DNA of 64,000 bases. Source: Heligmosomoides polygyrus polygyrus (taxonomy: Eukaryota; Nematoda; Chromadorea; Rhabditida; Heligmosomidae). Shown here one piece after another: positions 36,783 through 44,066 of this stretch. Where the stretch lies: assembly GCA_947396885.1 (NCBI GenBank), contig OX377202.1:4340001-4404000 (forward strand), written 5' to 3'. The notes beneath the pieces are model-generated. The model was not told the origin of the DNA. It did not search any database and was given only the letters and a program-made list of their open reading frames with translations. Each line of letters opens with the position of its first letter. Within the stretch, counting starts at the first letter, position 1. A program made the position numbers and the translations under genes.

Positions 36783-39700
36783 ATATATATATGACATTAT
36801 TACCAAAATTTATTAAATAAATTTCTTTCGTGGTCTACTGGAGAACATAAAATAAAAAACCCATGCACTGATTTTAAACCATTAATTTTTTTTTAAACGA
36901 TGCTAAAAGCACTGGTTTTTAATATCAACATACTATATTTTCCTAATTCTAACAAAACTCCAAGTGTAAGTTAAATGTATTTCAGATAGAAACTGTATGT
37001 AAATTCAATTATAAAACGTAGAATATAAAATTTGAAGTGTTTTGAAACATTTCTCATTCAAAAACTTTTTTGATAAATTAATGATGAATTAAGTATTTAC
37101 TTTCGTGAGGAATTATGCTTGTCATTGTAATTCTTTATTACGCAGGTCAGTGCCTATGGGGTAAAGATGATAAAAACAACTAGAATTGACAACCGCATAA
37201 CATAAAAGGACATAACACAATACGAATAAGAGAATGTGATCAGGATGTTAGATGCTTATTTAAAATGCCTTTAAATGTAGGAATTTTGCAACTGAGCGGG
37301 ACCTCGTAACTTCTCATCAGCCTTTCAAACTCAGCACCAGCTCTGATAACAAAAAACTTTCGCCTCACATTACGCTTCGCCGTTTTGATATATAGCTTCC
37401 TGGATCCTCCCCTAGTATTCGAAGATCTCGGTCAAAGAAACGCATGCGGTCTCGTTCCAGAGAGTCCGGACAAAATCTTGTAAAACGTGATAAGGTCAAA
37501 CTTTTTTCTTCTGAGAGCTAATACTTAATACTTAATACTTAACATTTTTGCACATCCAAAAAAGTTATAAGTCCTTCCTCTTCCCTGATGAGCCAGAAGG
37601 TGTTATAATAAAAAAGATCCGCCTGGAGTTAGCTAGTGAAACGAGTCACTTGAAGATTTCAAAAAATTTAAAATTTGTGCTTTTCCTTTCACTTTGTTTT
37701 ATAACTCTCAGGTCTGTTTCCTACGTTTTCCATCTTTGTGATAGTTAATTCTGGGCATTATTCAATTTCTACTTACTTATGATTTCAATTTTAGCACACC
37801 TTATAAATAAATAAGTATTTCACTTATTGCCACGAATAATTAAATATTTGCAACGGCTTGAATATTTAAAGTTCCAGGAGGCTACGTTTGTGACCCACCT
37901 CGCTGTGTTCTAATTAGAAGTTGTAACTGATGATGACGTAGGCTGAGAAGACTAGAAAATCAGTTCGGAAAGTCGAACTCCGGTGCTTACCGTGTGGCGC
38001 CGTTTGCAGCTGCTCCAAAGCTGACACCTAGCAAGCCTTATCTCTCTGATATCATTCTAAAAGCTAAGGGTTTTTCAGGCACCTTTCGCGAAATGTCGCT
38101 GATTTCAGATTATCATGTTCATCTTCATCATCGTCGAACTGCCGCAGGGATTGTTGGCCGTTCTGTCTACCGTGACAGAACTGCAACTCATCGTCGCCCT
38201 AGGTGAGCCAGTTTCTGAATGAGTTTGCTGAAGAGAACGCGGAGGAGACGTCTGAAGCTCATTTGCTATAATATTTTTTTAAAATGGCCATTTTTGTAGA
38301 TACTGAAGCACCCCACTGACTATTTTACACCCGGAGCAAAAAAAAAATATGATGTTCAGTTTGTTTAATTTCTGCTCGTCTTCCAATGTTGTTCTATGAA
38401 TTATCGTTTTTTCGACGCTTATTTTGCCTTACTCGTTTAGATTTTTCTTGCTTTGATTACATATACGGGTCTACTTCTCTACTTGCAATTCACACCTGTA
38501 TCACCTGTCTTCCCGTTGATCATCGACTTGCTCGAGCTGGCGCCAGCAGCGTCTCCATTCGTCCCTGTCGCGTGCCAGAGTGGTCCAATGGATCCTCCTC
38601 GCTCGAAGGACACGAAGAGCGTCATATCGGTCGATCAGGGCTTTCACGAAGAAGTCCGACCAACGCGTTGGTGGGCGTCCTAGTGTTCTTTTGACATCCC
38701 GCGGAATCCAGTCGGTGACGGCTCTCGTCCAGCGGGTGTCGGCGAATCGCATTACGTGGCCGGCCCACCCAATTTTCGACGACTTGGCCCATGCGACAGC
38801 GTCTCTGATCTTCGAACGTCGGCGAAGCTCGGAACTTCGGAGGCCTTCTCTCACTTGCGTGAGTCGTGTCACTCCGAGCATCGTCCTCTCGATTCCACGC
38901 TGCGCAACGCTGATCGCGTGTTCATCCTGCTTTCGTATGGCCCAGGTCTCTGAGGCGTATGTTAGGGCAGGAAGAACAGTAGAGTCGAATAGGTGGGCAC
39001 GGAGTCGGACGTTCTTCGTCTTCTTCACGACTTCTTCAACGCTCTTGAAAGCTCCCCAAGCCGCTCGTTTCCTCCTGCTCAGCTCCGGCGCTAGGTCGTT
39101 GGCCATGTTGACTTCGCGACCCAGATACACGTAGCTGGAGCATTCGGAGATGTTCGTTCCGTTGAGCGGGAATGGGGCATCAGAAACCCATCCGTTCCTC
39201 ATGAACATCGTCTTCGTAAGATTCAGCTGCAGTCCAACGCTTCCACATACACGATCGAAGTCGGCCAGCATTCGTTCCGCCTGACTGATGCTCGGTGTTA
39301 TGAGCACGATGTCGTCAGCGAAGCGAAGATGGTGCAGTTGCCGGCCGTCGACCTTCACTCCCATGTCTTCCCATTCTAGTTCGCGCATGACGTTTTCGAG
39401 GGTGGCGCTGAAGAGCTTCGGGGATATGGTATCCCCTTGCCGAACCCCTCTCCTTACGTCGATGACGACGTCGTTGTAGAATGGAGAGATACTTGCAATT
39501 AAAAAAATTAAAAATTAAAAAACCAATTATCTGAGAAAATATCGAGCTGGTGCTTTCATAGCGTATCCTTTCAAATCGAAATGGGCTTTCTTGACATAAA
39601 CTATCTTTCATGTTTTAATTCATCTTCCCAATAAATGAACACCTTGATTAAATTTTTATAAAATTTTCTTTTTTTCGTATGGAAATAATGGTTAGCAGTT

Positions 39701-40599
39701 TGTTTTAAAAAACAAGAGAGTGTCAATTTTAGTGGCAGGAGAATAGCTTACGCCATGCACTCGTCCAGCATCGTCGCGGATTTTCATTCGATTCTTAGCA
39801 AAATTGCTGTTTGCATGAAGTTTCACATGTGTAAACGATACAACAACAACAATTGTAAGGAAGATTCAATTGTAAAGGAGGCGTTTATACTACCAAACTA
39901 GTTAAGATCGCAATTAGTTTTTCGAGTGCATGGCGCAATCCGGTCTTTTAGGACACTATGATTGCTGCCTTGTTACGCGTTGGAACGTTATTTAATTAAT
40001 CATTTAAAAAAATTTATAAAATCATGGCACTCATTCGGGCAGCTCAACTATAAAATTTCAAAAAAAAAGTTTACCAAATTTTCGTTTAATAAAAAAATTA
40101 TTCTAACCTTGTAGAGTCTGTAATTTAATCTGTAAGAAAATCGTTTCGATTTGGAAGACGTTCAATTTGATTTGAAAATTCTTAGGCTTAGGCTTAGAAG
40201 AGTGTCCAATTTGACGTAAAAAGGGCTCAGTTCGACGCGAAAATAGTAGATAAATACATAATCGATTATTGATTTTTCAAGAACAAACCTATTCCAGGAG
40301 ACTTTACAGAGATGATCACGTTGCTAACGTCGTGCGTGATATTCGCGCTGTTCTGCATGATGAACGGCCGTGTACGTTCGGCGTTCATGGAAGCGCCGTG
40401 TCTACGATGGCTGGAACGATGGACGAGGCGCACGATCGAGCGCAGGTACCGTCCCCCTTCTTCTGTAGCCATTCAGAATATCATGCGACGTCGTTCCAGA
40501 ATCGTACGAACGGTTGGTCGTGACAAATTGCTCGACTACTCGCTCAACACGCACAAAGCGCCGCCGGTGCGCAACGCCAACAGCTACGCGGTCTTATGA
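15179..40599 (+). CDS. Class A neuropeptide GPCR, DMSR/FMRFamide-receptor-like, eight exons
   Basis: Seven-transmembrane receptor expected in the plasma membrane, coupling a FMRFamide/myosuppressin-type peptide to a G protein (family knowledge). Exons: 15179-15339, 29860-30010, 30123-30215, 32169-32252, 33096-33236, 33307-33429, 38109-38202, 40298-40599. All junction phases agree and give about 382 residues. Seen: TM1 near 17-39; TM2 with [11 protein letters not shown]; Cys77 before TM3; ALSIIRY (110-116) at the DRY position; TM4 in exon 4; Cys170 in the second extracellular loop, partner of Cys77; N-glycosylation site N179-A-T; TM5 across exons 5/6; TM6 with VELPQG, typical of DMSR receptors; TM7 in exon 8; then a basic tail ending NSYAVL and TGA. 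Introns are repeat-rich; intron 1 is 14.5 kb. The exact ligand and orthologue are not determinable here. Confidence 0.9.
15839..16475 (-). mobile_element. RTE-type LINE remnant with internal deletion
   Basis: 15839-16008 aligns with 39099-39268 of the better-preserved LINE, the part encoding [14 protein letters not shown]. Beyond 16010 a GC-rich block with no match to that LINE runs to about 16475; it may be the LINE's 5' region joined by deletion (inference). Lies in GPCR intron 1. Confidence 0.6.
17068..17280 (+). mobile_element. SINE-A copy, diverged
   Basis: Good A box (GTGTAGCGCAGTCGG) and B box (TTGGTTCGAACTTTCC). The body is shortened before a diverged 3' end (GATGCATGGCCCAACCC). GPCR intron 1. 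Confidence 0.65.
17440..17555 (+). mobile_element. SINE-A 3' fragment
   Basis: Only the last third is present: CAAATACGCACTCAAGTCGC through GAACGCGTGGCGCATTCC to TTTATCC. Confidence 0.7.
17735..18337 (-). mobile_element. Internally deleted mariner element
   Basis: Inverted ends TTAGGTTGTAACGAAAT and, on the other strand, TTAGGTTGTAATGAATT, about 25 bp, flanked by TA (17733-17734 and 18338-18339). At 603 bp it is under half the usual 1.3 kb. The transposase start and end are kept and the catalytic centre is lost. Such shortened copies can still be moved by an intact relative. Confidence 0.92.
17812..18167 (-). pseudogene. Mariner transposase, N- and C-termini only
   Basis: The N-terminal helix-turn-helix part is intact: [36 protein letters not shown] (18167 to about 17930). 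The last 34 residues follow in another frame: [14 protein letters not shown] through GFYFD and TAA at 17812-17814. The three catalytic Asp residues lie in the missing middle. The junction is near 17917-17930 and shifts the frame. Confidence 0.88.
18340..19800. other. Intron 1 stretch, AT-rich, no gene
   Basis: The 18410-18620 part resembles AT-rich family C (AAATGGACACTTTTGAGG, CAAATTAAATCTAGTCTTC). No coding signal. Confidence 0.35.
19833..19879 (-). ncRNA. Hammerhead-ribozyme-like motif, left arm
   Basis: On the minus strand: TTTAGAC, core CTGAAGA, stem II GGGC/GCCC, core GAAA, then ACGT and C before GTCAATAAC. It fits the conserved CUGANGA and GAAA boxes. Stem I is shorter than in the right arm because of changes in the 3' strand. 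Confidence 0.6.
20348..20420 (-). pseudogene. Penelope-like GIY-YIG endonuclease fragment
   Basis: [20 protein letters not shown] then MRMDEH resembles the YIG-E-T-x-R-P-L segment of Penelope endonuclease domains, which nick the target during retrotransposition. Only about 25 residues lie across the palindrome centre. Downstream reading (20223-20347) is the duplicated arm. Confidence 0.65.
20905..20951 (+). ncRNA. Hammerhead-ribozyme-like motif, right arm
   Basis: Stem I 5' strand CTTTAGAC (20905-20912) pairs with GTC..TAAAG (20942-20951). Core CTGAAGA is 20913-20919, stem II GGGC/GCCC closes a five-base loop, core GAAA is 20934-20937. The palindromic ACGT (20937-20940) would form a stem III only between two molecules. 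Predicted cleavage is after C20941. Penelope-like elements are known to carry such minimal hammerheads. Confidence 0.68.
20986..22059. other. Intron 1 stretch, no gene
   Basis: AT-rich. Short (ATAACA)n-like run near 21520-21545. Nothing else recognised. Confidence 0.35.
22060..22511 (+). repeat. AT-rich repeat family C copy
   Basis: Shares ordered words with 23390-23990 and with the reverse strand of 39640-40250: TTTTCACGTCAAATTGGACA, CTTCCAAATTGAGACGAG, CCGAATGAGTG, GCCATGCACTCG. No coding capacity. Class unknown, possibly a non-autonomous DNA element. Confidence 0.6.
22525..22706 (+). mobile_element. SINE-B foldback copy with 13-bp TSD
   Basis: The two arms 22524-22585 and 22605-22666 are reverse complements with one mismatch and a 19-base loop. 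Each arm carries a tRNA T-arm-like part (GCGGGACTCGAACCCGC). A single-copy tail runs to GAAACTGATTT. GAAAGTTAGGATA (22512-22524) and GAAAGTCAGGATA (22707-22719) look like a target duplication, so this is a retroposed copy with an inverted 5' duplication. Confidence 0.75.
23096..23388 (+). mobile_element. SINE-B foldback copy, longer arms
   Basis: Arms 23092-23194 and 23241-23343, 103 bp each with one mismatch, around a 46-base centre. The minus strand of the left arm plus centre reads as a tRNA-like molecule: acceptor GCGCCGG/CTGGCGC, A-box-like GGTGTAATGGCGTAGAG, and T arm GCGGGTTCGAGTCCCGC. A 3' tail to AAACTGATTTGAA follows. TGATTTGAA..CTCTTAGGTT flanks both sides. Confidence 0.75.
23390..23990 (+). 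repeat. AT-rich repeat family C copy
   Basis: Begins GTGTCCAATTTGG with a short inverted block (GTGTCCAATTCGAAGTGAAA against CTTTTCACGTCCGATTGAAC), followed by the shared words CCGAATGAGTG and CTTGCACTCGAGG. Confidence 0.55.
24281..24575 (+). mobile_element. SINE-A copy
   Basis: Near full length: head TGTAGCGTAGTCGG, tail TTTATCCTTTTATCTTTTAT. GPCR intron 1. Confidence 0.85.
24576..25839. other. Intron 1 stretch, no gene
   Basis: A reversed SINE-A 3' fragment lies near 25705-25740 (GGGATGCGCCGTGCATCC). Otherwise nothing recognised. Confidence 0.35.
25840..26066 (+). mobile_element. SINE-A copy, strongly diverged
   Basis: Head GGTGGCTCATTCGGAGGCGG and B box TTGGTTCGAGTTCC are clear. The body has many changes and the tail is missing, so this is an old copy. 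Confidence 0.65.
26131..26540. repeat. Two direct copies of the TTACCCAAGTTTGAGG motif block
   Basis: A block of about 55 bases (GTTTAATTACCCGAGTTTGA through ACTCCACTGTGTC) at 26127 recurs at 26480 with about 80% identity by eye. It belongs with the candidate ends at 10791 and 11511. Confidence 0.45.
26541..27364. other. Intron 1 stretch, no recognised gene
   Basis: The minus frame 26770-27171 is open for 133 residues but matches no family I know and has no splice partners. Confidence 0.3.
27365..27450 (-). repeat. Diverged SINE-B head (tRNA-like)
   Basis: The minus strand reads GGTGACATGGGCGTAAAGAG, then TCCTGCCCGG, then a degenerate T arm. These align in order with the tRNA-like part of the SINE-B copies at 23 kb. 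Confidence 0.45.
28719..28899. mobile_element. MITE-N copy (CCAAT-motif family)
   Basis: Ends CTTGTCGAGAATGCGAGCAG and ATGCTGCCCACACGACATAG. The interior has CCAATCAGG, TAATTGGCTG and GATTGGCTGG. Confidence 0.65.
28896..29210. repeat. Tandem duplication, period about 164
   Basis: AT-rich block beginning GACATAGACCGCCTTTTTGT recurs as GACATGAACCGTCTTTTGTT, both followed by ATCTAAATTTTGAAT words. The duplicated unit includes the right tip of the preceding MITE-N. Confidence 0.6.
29211..29859. other. AT-rich end of GPCR intron 1
   Basis: Long AT-rich stretch with TAATAATA and ATAAATAAAT runs. No gene. Confidence 0.5.
29860..30010 (+). CDS. GPCR exon 2 (TM2-TM3)
   Basis: Acceptor GATTTTCAG ends at 29859. 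The exon encodes [15 protein letters not shown] (TM2), the Cys77 loop and the start of TM3 ([12 protein letters not shown]). It ends in phase 0 at a GTACGA donor. Confidence 0.9.
30123..30215 (+). CDS. GPCR exon 3 (end of TM3, DRY-like motif)
   Basis: 31 codons in phase 0 on both sides, [15 protein letters not shown] through QQWFTYE. It completes TM3 and supplies the IRY motif in place of DRY. The intron before it is only 112 bases. The exon is short and easily missed, but the frame, splice sites (ACATCAG and GTATCA) and content all fit. Confidence 0.85.
30388..30404. repeat. Poly-G run
   Basis: 17 G in a row in GPCR intron 3. The length may be unreliable. Confidence 0.8.
30529..30611 (+). 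tRNA. tRNA-Tyr (anticodon GUA) with 10-nt intron
   Basis: Acceptor CCGTCGA pairs fully with TCGACGG. The D arm contains the A box TAGCTCAGTTGG; the T arm contains the B box GGTTCGAATCC. Anticodon GTA is at 30562-30564. The intron AGTGGCAGCT (30566-30575) sits one base after the anticodon, the canonical site, as expected for eukaryotic tRNA-Tyr. Without it the tRNA is 73 nt. A Pol III terminator (TTTT, 30616-30619) follows. It lies in the sense direction inside GPCR intron 3. All arms are intact, so it is probably functional. Confidence 0.96.
30840..31440. repeat. Probable AT-rich family C copy
   Basis: Contains TTGCGCCGTGCACTCATTC and related words in the same order as other family C copies, but strongly diverged. 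Confidence 0.35.
31717..32010 (-). mobile_element. SINE-A copy
   Basis: Reverse-strand copy in GPCR intron 3. The tail lies near 31717-31730 and the A box (minus) is GGCGCAGTCGG. Moderately diverged. Confidence 0.8.
32169..32252 (+). CDS. GPCR exon 4 (TM4)
   Basis: 28 codons, [17 protein letters not shown] then [11 protein letters not shown]. Acceptor TTTTTTTAG, donor GTGAGT. Confidence 0.9.
32834..33017. mobile_element. MITE-N copy (CCAAT-motif family)
   Basis: Ends AATCATGTCGCGAAGATG and TTTCTCGACATGTACC, with AGCCAATCAGG and TAATTGGCTG inside. It ends 79 bases before GPCR exon 5. Confidence 0.65.
33096..33236 (+). CDS. GPCR exon 5 (second extracellular loop, TM5 start)
   Basis: 47 codons. 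EEGC-like start with Cys170, N179-A-T sequon, then [15 protein letters not shown] entering TM5. Acceptor TTTTACAG, donor GTGAGG. Confidence 0.9.
33307..33429 (+). CDS. GPCR exon 6 (TM5 end, third cytoplasmic loop)
   Basis: 41 codons, [14 protein letters not shown], then a basic cytoplasmic stretch ending [10 protein letters not shown], the usual lead-in to TM6 in this family. The preceding intron is 70 bases. Confidence 0.9.
33488..33689. mobile_element. MITE-N copy, best-preserved ends
   Basis: The left end CACGTCGCGAAGATGGGCAG mirrors the right end GATGCCCATCTTCGCGACAT. The interior has GATTGGCTGG and AATTGGCTG. Located 59 bases after GPCR exon 6. Confidence 0.8.
34055..34334 (-). mobile_element. 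SINE-A copy with 12-bp TSD
   Basis: Full length in reverse. ATTCACCAGATA (34043-34054) and ATTCACTAGATA (34335-34346) flank it with one mismatch. GPCR intron 6. Confidence 0.88.
34750..35320. repeat. Composite repeat with TTCGAATA-rich array
   Basis: A short unit (ACACACAC...CCCTCCCTACTAGGATCGATC) followed by about 350 bases rich in TTCGAATATT-like words. The same two parts occur together at 60600-61360 in reverse order. Confidence 0.55.
35321..35984. other. GPCR intron 6 stretch, no recognised gene
   Basis: The + frame to 35669 is open but gives no recognisable domain. Confidence 0.3.
35985..36555 (-). mobile_element. SINE-A copy split by another SINE-A
   Basis: Reverse-strand copy in two parts, 35985-36076 (3' third) and 36369-36555 (head). 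A + strand SINE-A lies between them. Rejoining the parts at the duplicated ATTTGGCCATAC restores family order. Confidence 0.88.
36089..36356 (+). mobile_element. SINE-A copy nested in the previous SINE-A
   Basis: Full-length insertion with the 12-bp TSD ATTTGGCCATAC at 36077-36088 and 36357-36368. It is younger than its host and fewer changes are visible in it. Confidence 0.92.
36727..36782. repeat. (CT)n microsatellite
   Basis: About 28 CT units with one interruption, followed by a short TA run. GPCR intron 6. Confidence 0.95.
37220..37530 (-). pseudogene. CR1-like LINE, C-terminal RT remnant
   Basis: The minus strand reads, with frameshifts, [12 protein letters not shown], then [20 protein letters not shown], then a tail ending KGILNKHL. 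This is the usual C-terminal end of jockey/CR1-clade reverse transcriptase proteins (R-F-F-x-x-R-x-G-x-x-W/F). Catalytic motifs are absent. A related fragment lies at 58010-58500. Confidence 0.65.
38109..38202 (+). CDS. GPCR exon 7 (TM6)
   Basis: [20 protein letters not shown] follows directly from exon 6. The ELPQG motif in TM6 is the best diagnostic of DMSR-type receptors seen here. Ends in phase 1 at GTGAGC. Confidence 0.9.
38491..39489 (-). mobile_element. 5'-truncated RTE-type LINE with 11-bp TSD
   Basis: TACTTGCAATT lies at 38480-38490 and 39490-39500. Only the 3' third of the element is present, the usual result of incomplete target-primed reverse transcription. GPCR intron 7, antisense to the gene. 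Confidence 0.92.
38501..39488 (-). CDS. RTE reverse transcriptase, C-terminal part (no start)
   Basis: Open for about 329 residues without a stop. It enters at the RT palm region [20 protein letters not shown]. Then come LRFADDIVL (catalytic F/YADD box), [34 protein letters not shown], and the C-terminal [19 protein letters not shown] and [11 protein letters not shown] ending VDDQREDR. The endonuclease and N-terminal RT were lost at insertion, so it cannot act alone. The intact frame points to a recent insertion. Confidence 0.9.
39640..40250 (-). repeat. AT-rich repeat family C copy, reversed
   Basis: The reverse complement carries GTGTCCAATTTGACG..., TTGGAAGACGTTCAATTTGA and GCGCCATGCACTCG blocks as in the 22-kb copy. 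It ends about 50 bases before GPCR exon 8. Confidence 0.55.
40298..40599 (+). CDS. GPCR exon 8 (TM7 and C-terminal tail)
   Basis: [20 protein letters not shown] (TM7), then a roughly 80-residue Arg-rich tail. TGA at 40597-40599. No AATAAA signal was found in the next 250 bases; a variant, AATATA, occurs near 40742. Confidence 0.9.
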
Positions 40600-40938
40600 C
40601 CTGCCGGCTATCGTAGCCACCCCTCTCCATTGTTGTTTATTGATTGATTTATTGATTCTTTATCGATCGGGTCACCATTGTTCGATGTTGTTTGTACAAT
40701 ACTGAGAGCTCACATGTGATACGGTGTACAGTGTTTTTCGAGAATATAAAGATCTGGTTGATGTCTTCTTCTGCCTGAAGGGGGTTGTAATGTCCAGGTG
40801 TAGATGAGGTAGGCATAGCCGCAGGTTCAGTTTCGCATCCAAGCAAACCGTTCGACCTGGTACTACCCTTCAGGGATCACCATGATTACTAAATAGTCGC
40901 CAATATATCCTATAGAAGTAGTGTCGTTGCTAGGAGCG
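40600..40938. other. 3' flank of the GPCR gene
   Basis: Presumed 3' UTR start. No canonical AATAAA; no further gene seen. Confidence 0.4.
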
Positions 40939-41215
40939 TGGGAAAGCGCAGTCGGAAGAGGTGCAACCGTCGCGCCCACCCCGAATCGAGGGTTCTTGGT
41001 ACGAGTCCCGCCCAGGGCAACCAACCCCTCTATTCCAGGAGTTGGCGATTCGGTACCAGACTTGTATGGGAAGCATGCAACGCTGACTTGTTCATTGATT
41101 GGCCACCGCAAGTCATGAAATGGGCAAAACCCTCTCGATATCCCGTAGAAGTCGTATGCGTGGCGCATTCTACAAAGGAATTGAATAATTCGTTTCCACA
41201 TCCTTTTGAACATTT
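40939..41215 (+). mobile_element. SINE-A copy, diverged
   Basis: Head AAAGCGCAGTCGGAAGAGG, B box TTGGTACGAGTCCC (one key base changed), and a deletion in the last third. Old copy. Confidence 0.75.
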
Positions 41216-41225
41216 ATACCTGTAA

Positions 41226-41310
41226 GCGGCGTGTGTGGCGGAGTTGGAGGAGGCGGTCTCGTGTACCCGATTGGCCTGGGCGGTAAATCCAAACTAGGTT
41301 CCTGGAGTAC
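41226..41310 (+). mobile_element. Rearranged SINE-A fragments
   Basis: A head (GTGTGGCGGAGTTGGAGGAGG) is joined to a reversed body piece (TTGGCCTGGGCGGTAAATCC). Confidence 0.6.
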
Positions 41311-42502
41311 TTCTTAAAGAACAGCATAAAAGCAATGGAGACCGTCTGTGATACGTAGATGAACCATGCATTCACTGGCTCAGAAGGATGAGGACGAGAT
41401 CCCGCCCAGAATGTGGCCAGTTCTAACGCAGAGGAGCACATTCCGGAGTTTCTTGCACCTGGACGAGGAAGCAATCCACGAAGTACTCGGTATTCCTAAC
41501 TGTAGGGAAGAGGAGCATCTAAATTTGGTGGCCGTAAAGGATTTTTCGTGGCTCATATTTTTTATGGATTTTTTCGCCGACCCCTCGCTTTCTAATTTCG
41601 TCACTTCCATCGATCGTCGACCACCCTGGGTGGTGAGGTTTCGATTTCGAAGATCAAAGTGGAAATCGACCTACCTCATCAAGTGAAAGAAATGGAAATG
41701 AAAGGAGGAAATGAGGTCGTTTTGATTTCCTTAGGCACACAACTATTAATCAGCAAGGTATCAGTGAAGTGGCAGGTTGTTTTCAAAAAATAAAGGCTCT
41801 TTTTAGTATTCGTTTAAAAGATCGCTTATTTATTCCATATGAGAATAATTATATACGATATTAGCAAATCCTGAATTAGGTCAACTGCGTTTCAGCCAAA
41901 ATTTTTTTTTATTTCTCTGTTTATTTATTAAATGCACTCTAGACGCGGTAGAACAATGTGAGATATATAAAATGTAAAAAAATGTGAAATACCGGCAAAA
42001 CTGCGATGCACTAGGGTAAAAAATCTGAATAAACTAAAAAAGCATTTAATATAAGCAGTCAGAACGCAGTGTTTGGAACTTTTCATTTTTTCAAAAAATA
42101 ATGAATGCATTTTTATGAGAAATAACTAACTACAACGTATTTTACACACAAAAATTATAACGTTTTATATTCTCCTATATTTTCCTATATATTTTTCCTA
42201 TATTTTTAAAGCAAGCTAAACACGTTTCATTTCCTACCAAATTGAACATCTTCCAAAACAAAAATGAGCGCCTTCTTTATTAAGGCAGGTACTCTCTAAG
42301 TTTGCCGAAAAATCTTTTGCTTTAGGAAAACGTATTACTCCTTTTTTAGAAAATTTATGATTCAACTTTCTTAAAGAGGTTAATGCTGTGTCTAAAACTT
42401 TATAAAAATTTTCTCGAAAATAATTGAACAAAAAGTTTTTTTAAAGTGCATTGAAGCTGAAATTTCTGAGAATATTTCTGAGAAAAGGAAGCTATGAAGA
42501 AA
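41311..42502. other. No recognised gene
   Basis: The open + frame 41366-41686 has no domain I know. 42230-42470 resembles family C (CTTCCAAAACAAAAATGAGC). Confidence 0.3.
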
Positions 42503-42782
42503 AAATGGATAAAGGACGGCCTTTTGGGATGCGCCACGCATTCTACTTCTACGGGATGTCGTGGAAGCGATTTGAATGCGTATTTGGAAATACGATGACT
42601 TGCGGTGGCCAGCCGATGAACAAGTCAGCGCTCTATCCTTCCTAGACAGGTCTGGTATCAATTCACCGACCCCGGAAGGATGGAAGGCTTGGTTGGCCTG
42701 GGCGGGAAATCCGAACCAGGAAGCTGGTGTCGGGTGCAGGCGACAGTCGGCGCCTCCTCCGACTGCGCTACACGCGCCCTCT
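42503..42782 (-). mobile_element. SINE-A copy
   Basis: Near full length in reverse; lacks about 20 bases next to the tail. Confidence 0.87.
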
Positions 42783-42825
42783 GAAGGAATACGCAAGATT
42801 TTATATGAATCTTCATACCTTTAGA

Positions 42826-43006
42826 CTAACCAAGCCTTTCACTTCACTGAGGTCGGTGAATTGGTACAAGATTGTCTGGAAAGAGTAGAACTGACTACTG
42901 ACTTGCCCATCAGCTGACCACCGCAACTCTTCGTATAGGCGAAAGACCCACTCATATTGCCCTCATGACATTTCGTAGGCGTTAGTAGGATGCATGGCGC
43001 ATTCCA
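42826..43006 (+). mobile_element. SINE-A 3' part, diverged
   Basis: Starts inside the body at CTAACCAAGCCTTTCAC and runs to GGATGCATGGCGCATTCC. Confidence 0.7.
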
Positions 43007-43912
43007 CGATGATATTGATTACTGCTGTTCTTTGACACTTACCCTTGATCTTTGGTTATTTGAGGTTAGTTTTGTGTACGCTACAAGTCGTGGCTTCAGC
43101 GTGAGAATGCTGGACTTCAACGACTTTACCACGTCCATACCGGCGTCCATTTTTTGGACACTTGCTAGACTCCAGGATACAATTGTCGAACCTCTTCAAC
43201 GCTTCGCCGAGTTCATGACGCCGACAACTCTCTGTGTGAACTGCTCGAAATGCTGTTCTGTCGCACATTACCGCCGACTAACTGCGTGGTCATTCACCTA
43301 AATTCCCCCGTATAAAAGCTAAACTGTGAGAGCTCTGGCGCTGTCAGTTTTCACACTTCATTTGACTCATATGCATCAACAAAAGCTCTCTAGGTCTTTT
43401 TATAATACGATTTACATGACTAGCTAGACCATCCTTCTCTACCCTGTAGCCTGCGTACAACACGCCGATGAAGTCTGTTCCATTTTCAATGGATGCCTCT
43501 TCTGAAGTTGGACTCTTGAAGTTGACCATTCGACGAGCCTCGCCTTGTGGCCACTACAGATGGGCCACTCTGGCATGGTTACTGCCCGCTGGAGCAATTA
43601 GATGAGATCAATGGGTCAACATTAAGATGCCAGATGAGATGATCCTGATTGTTTAGCATCTTTACACACATAATCCTCTTCAAGAAGCTGAACATGAAGT
43701 TCAAGCAGCCATTCGTTTGTTAATTAAAGGCTACAACAAATTAACCTCTTCTTGATTCACTTCAATCCTTTAGTCTAGGGATAAAGTTTAAAGATCCCAC
43801 TGTACGCGGTCTCTGAATACAATGCGTCCTTACCTCTCCTGTCAACTTCTATAAAAGACCTGCGAATTTAGAAGTGTCAGTTCACGTATTTAAGCTACGT
43901 AAGAGAGTGGTG
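43007..43912. other. No recognised gene
   Basis: Minus-strand frames at 43056-43268 and 43344-43529 could be parts of a decayed element, but no motif identifies one. Confidence 0.3.
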
Positions 43913-44066
43913 GGGTGAGTGTAGCGCAGTCGTAGAAAGTGCCAATTGTTGCGTGAACCTGACATCAGGCTCTTGGTTCGGATTTCCGTCCCAGTCCAAG
44001 TAGGCCTTAGTCCATTCAAGGTACGTTGTATTGCTACCAGACTTGTCTTCTTCTTCTCTTGAGCGT

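Noticed and set aside
36606..36806. Arg-Glu repeat protein on the minus strand
   Set aside because: Encoded by the (CT)n microsatellite only.
38580..39134. 184-residue + frame opposite the LINE
   Set aside because: Shadow of the real minus-strand reverse transcriptase, which has recognisable motifs.
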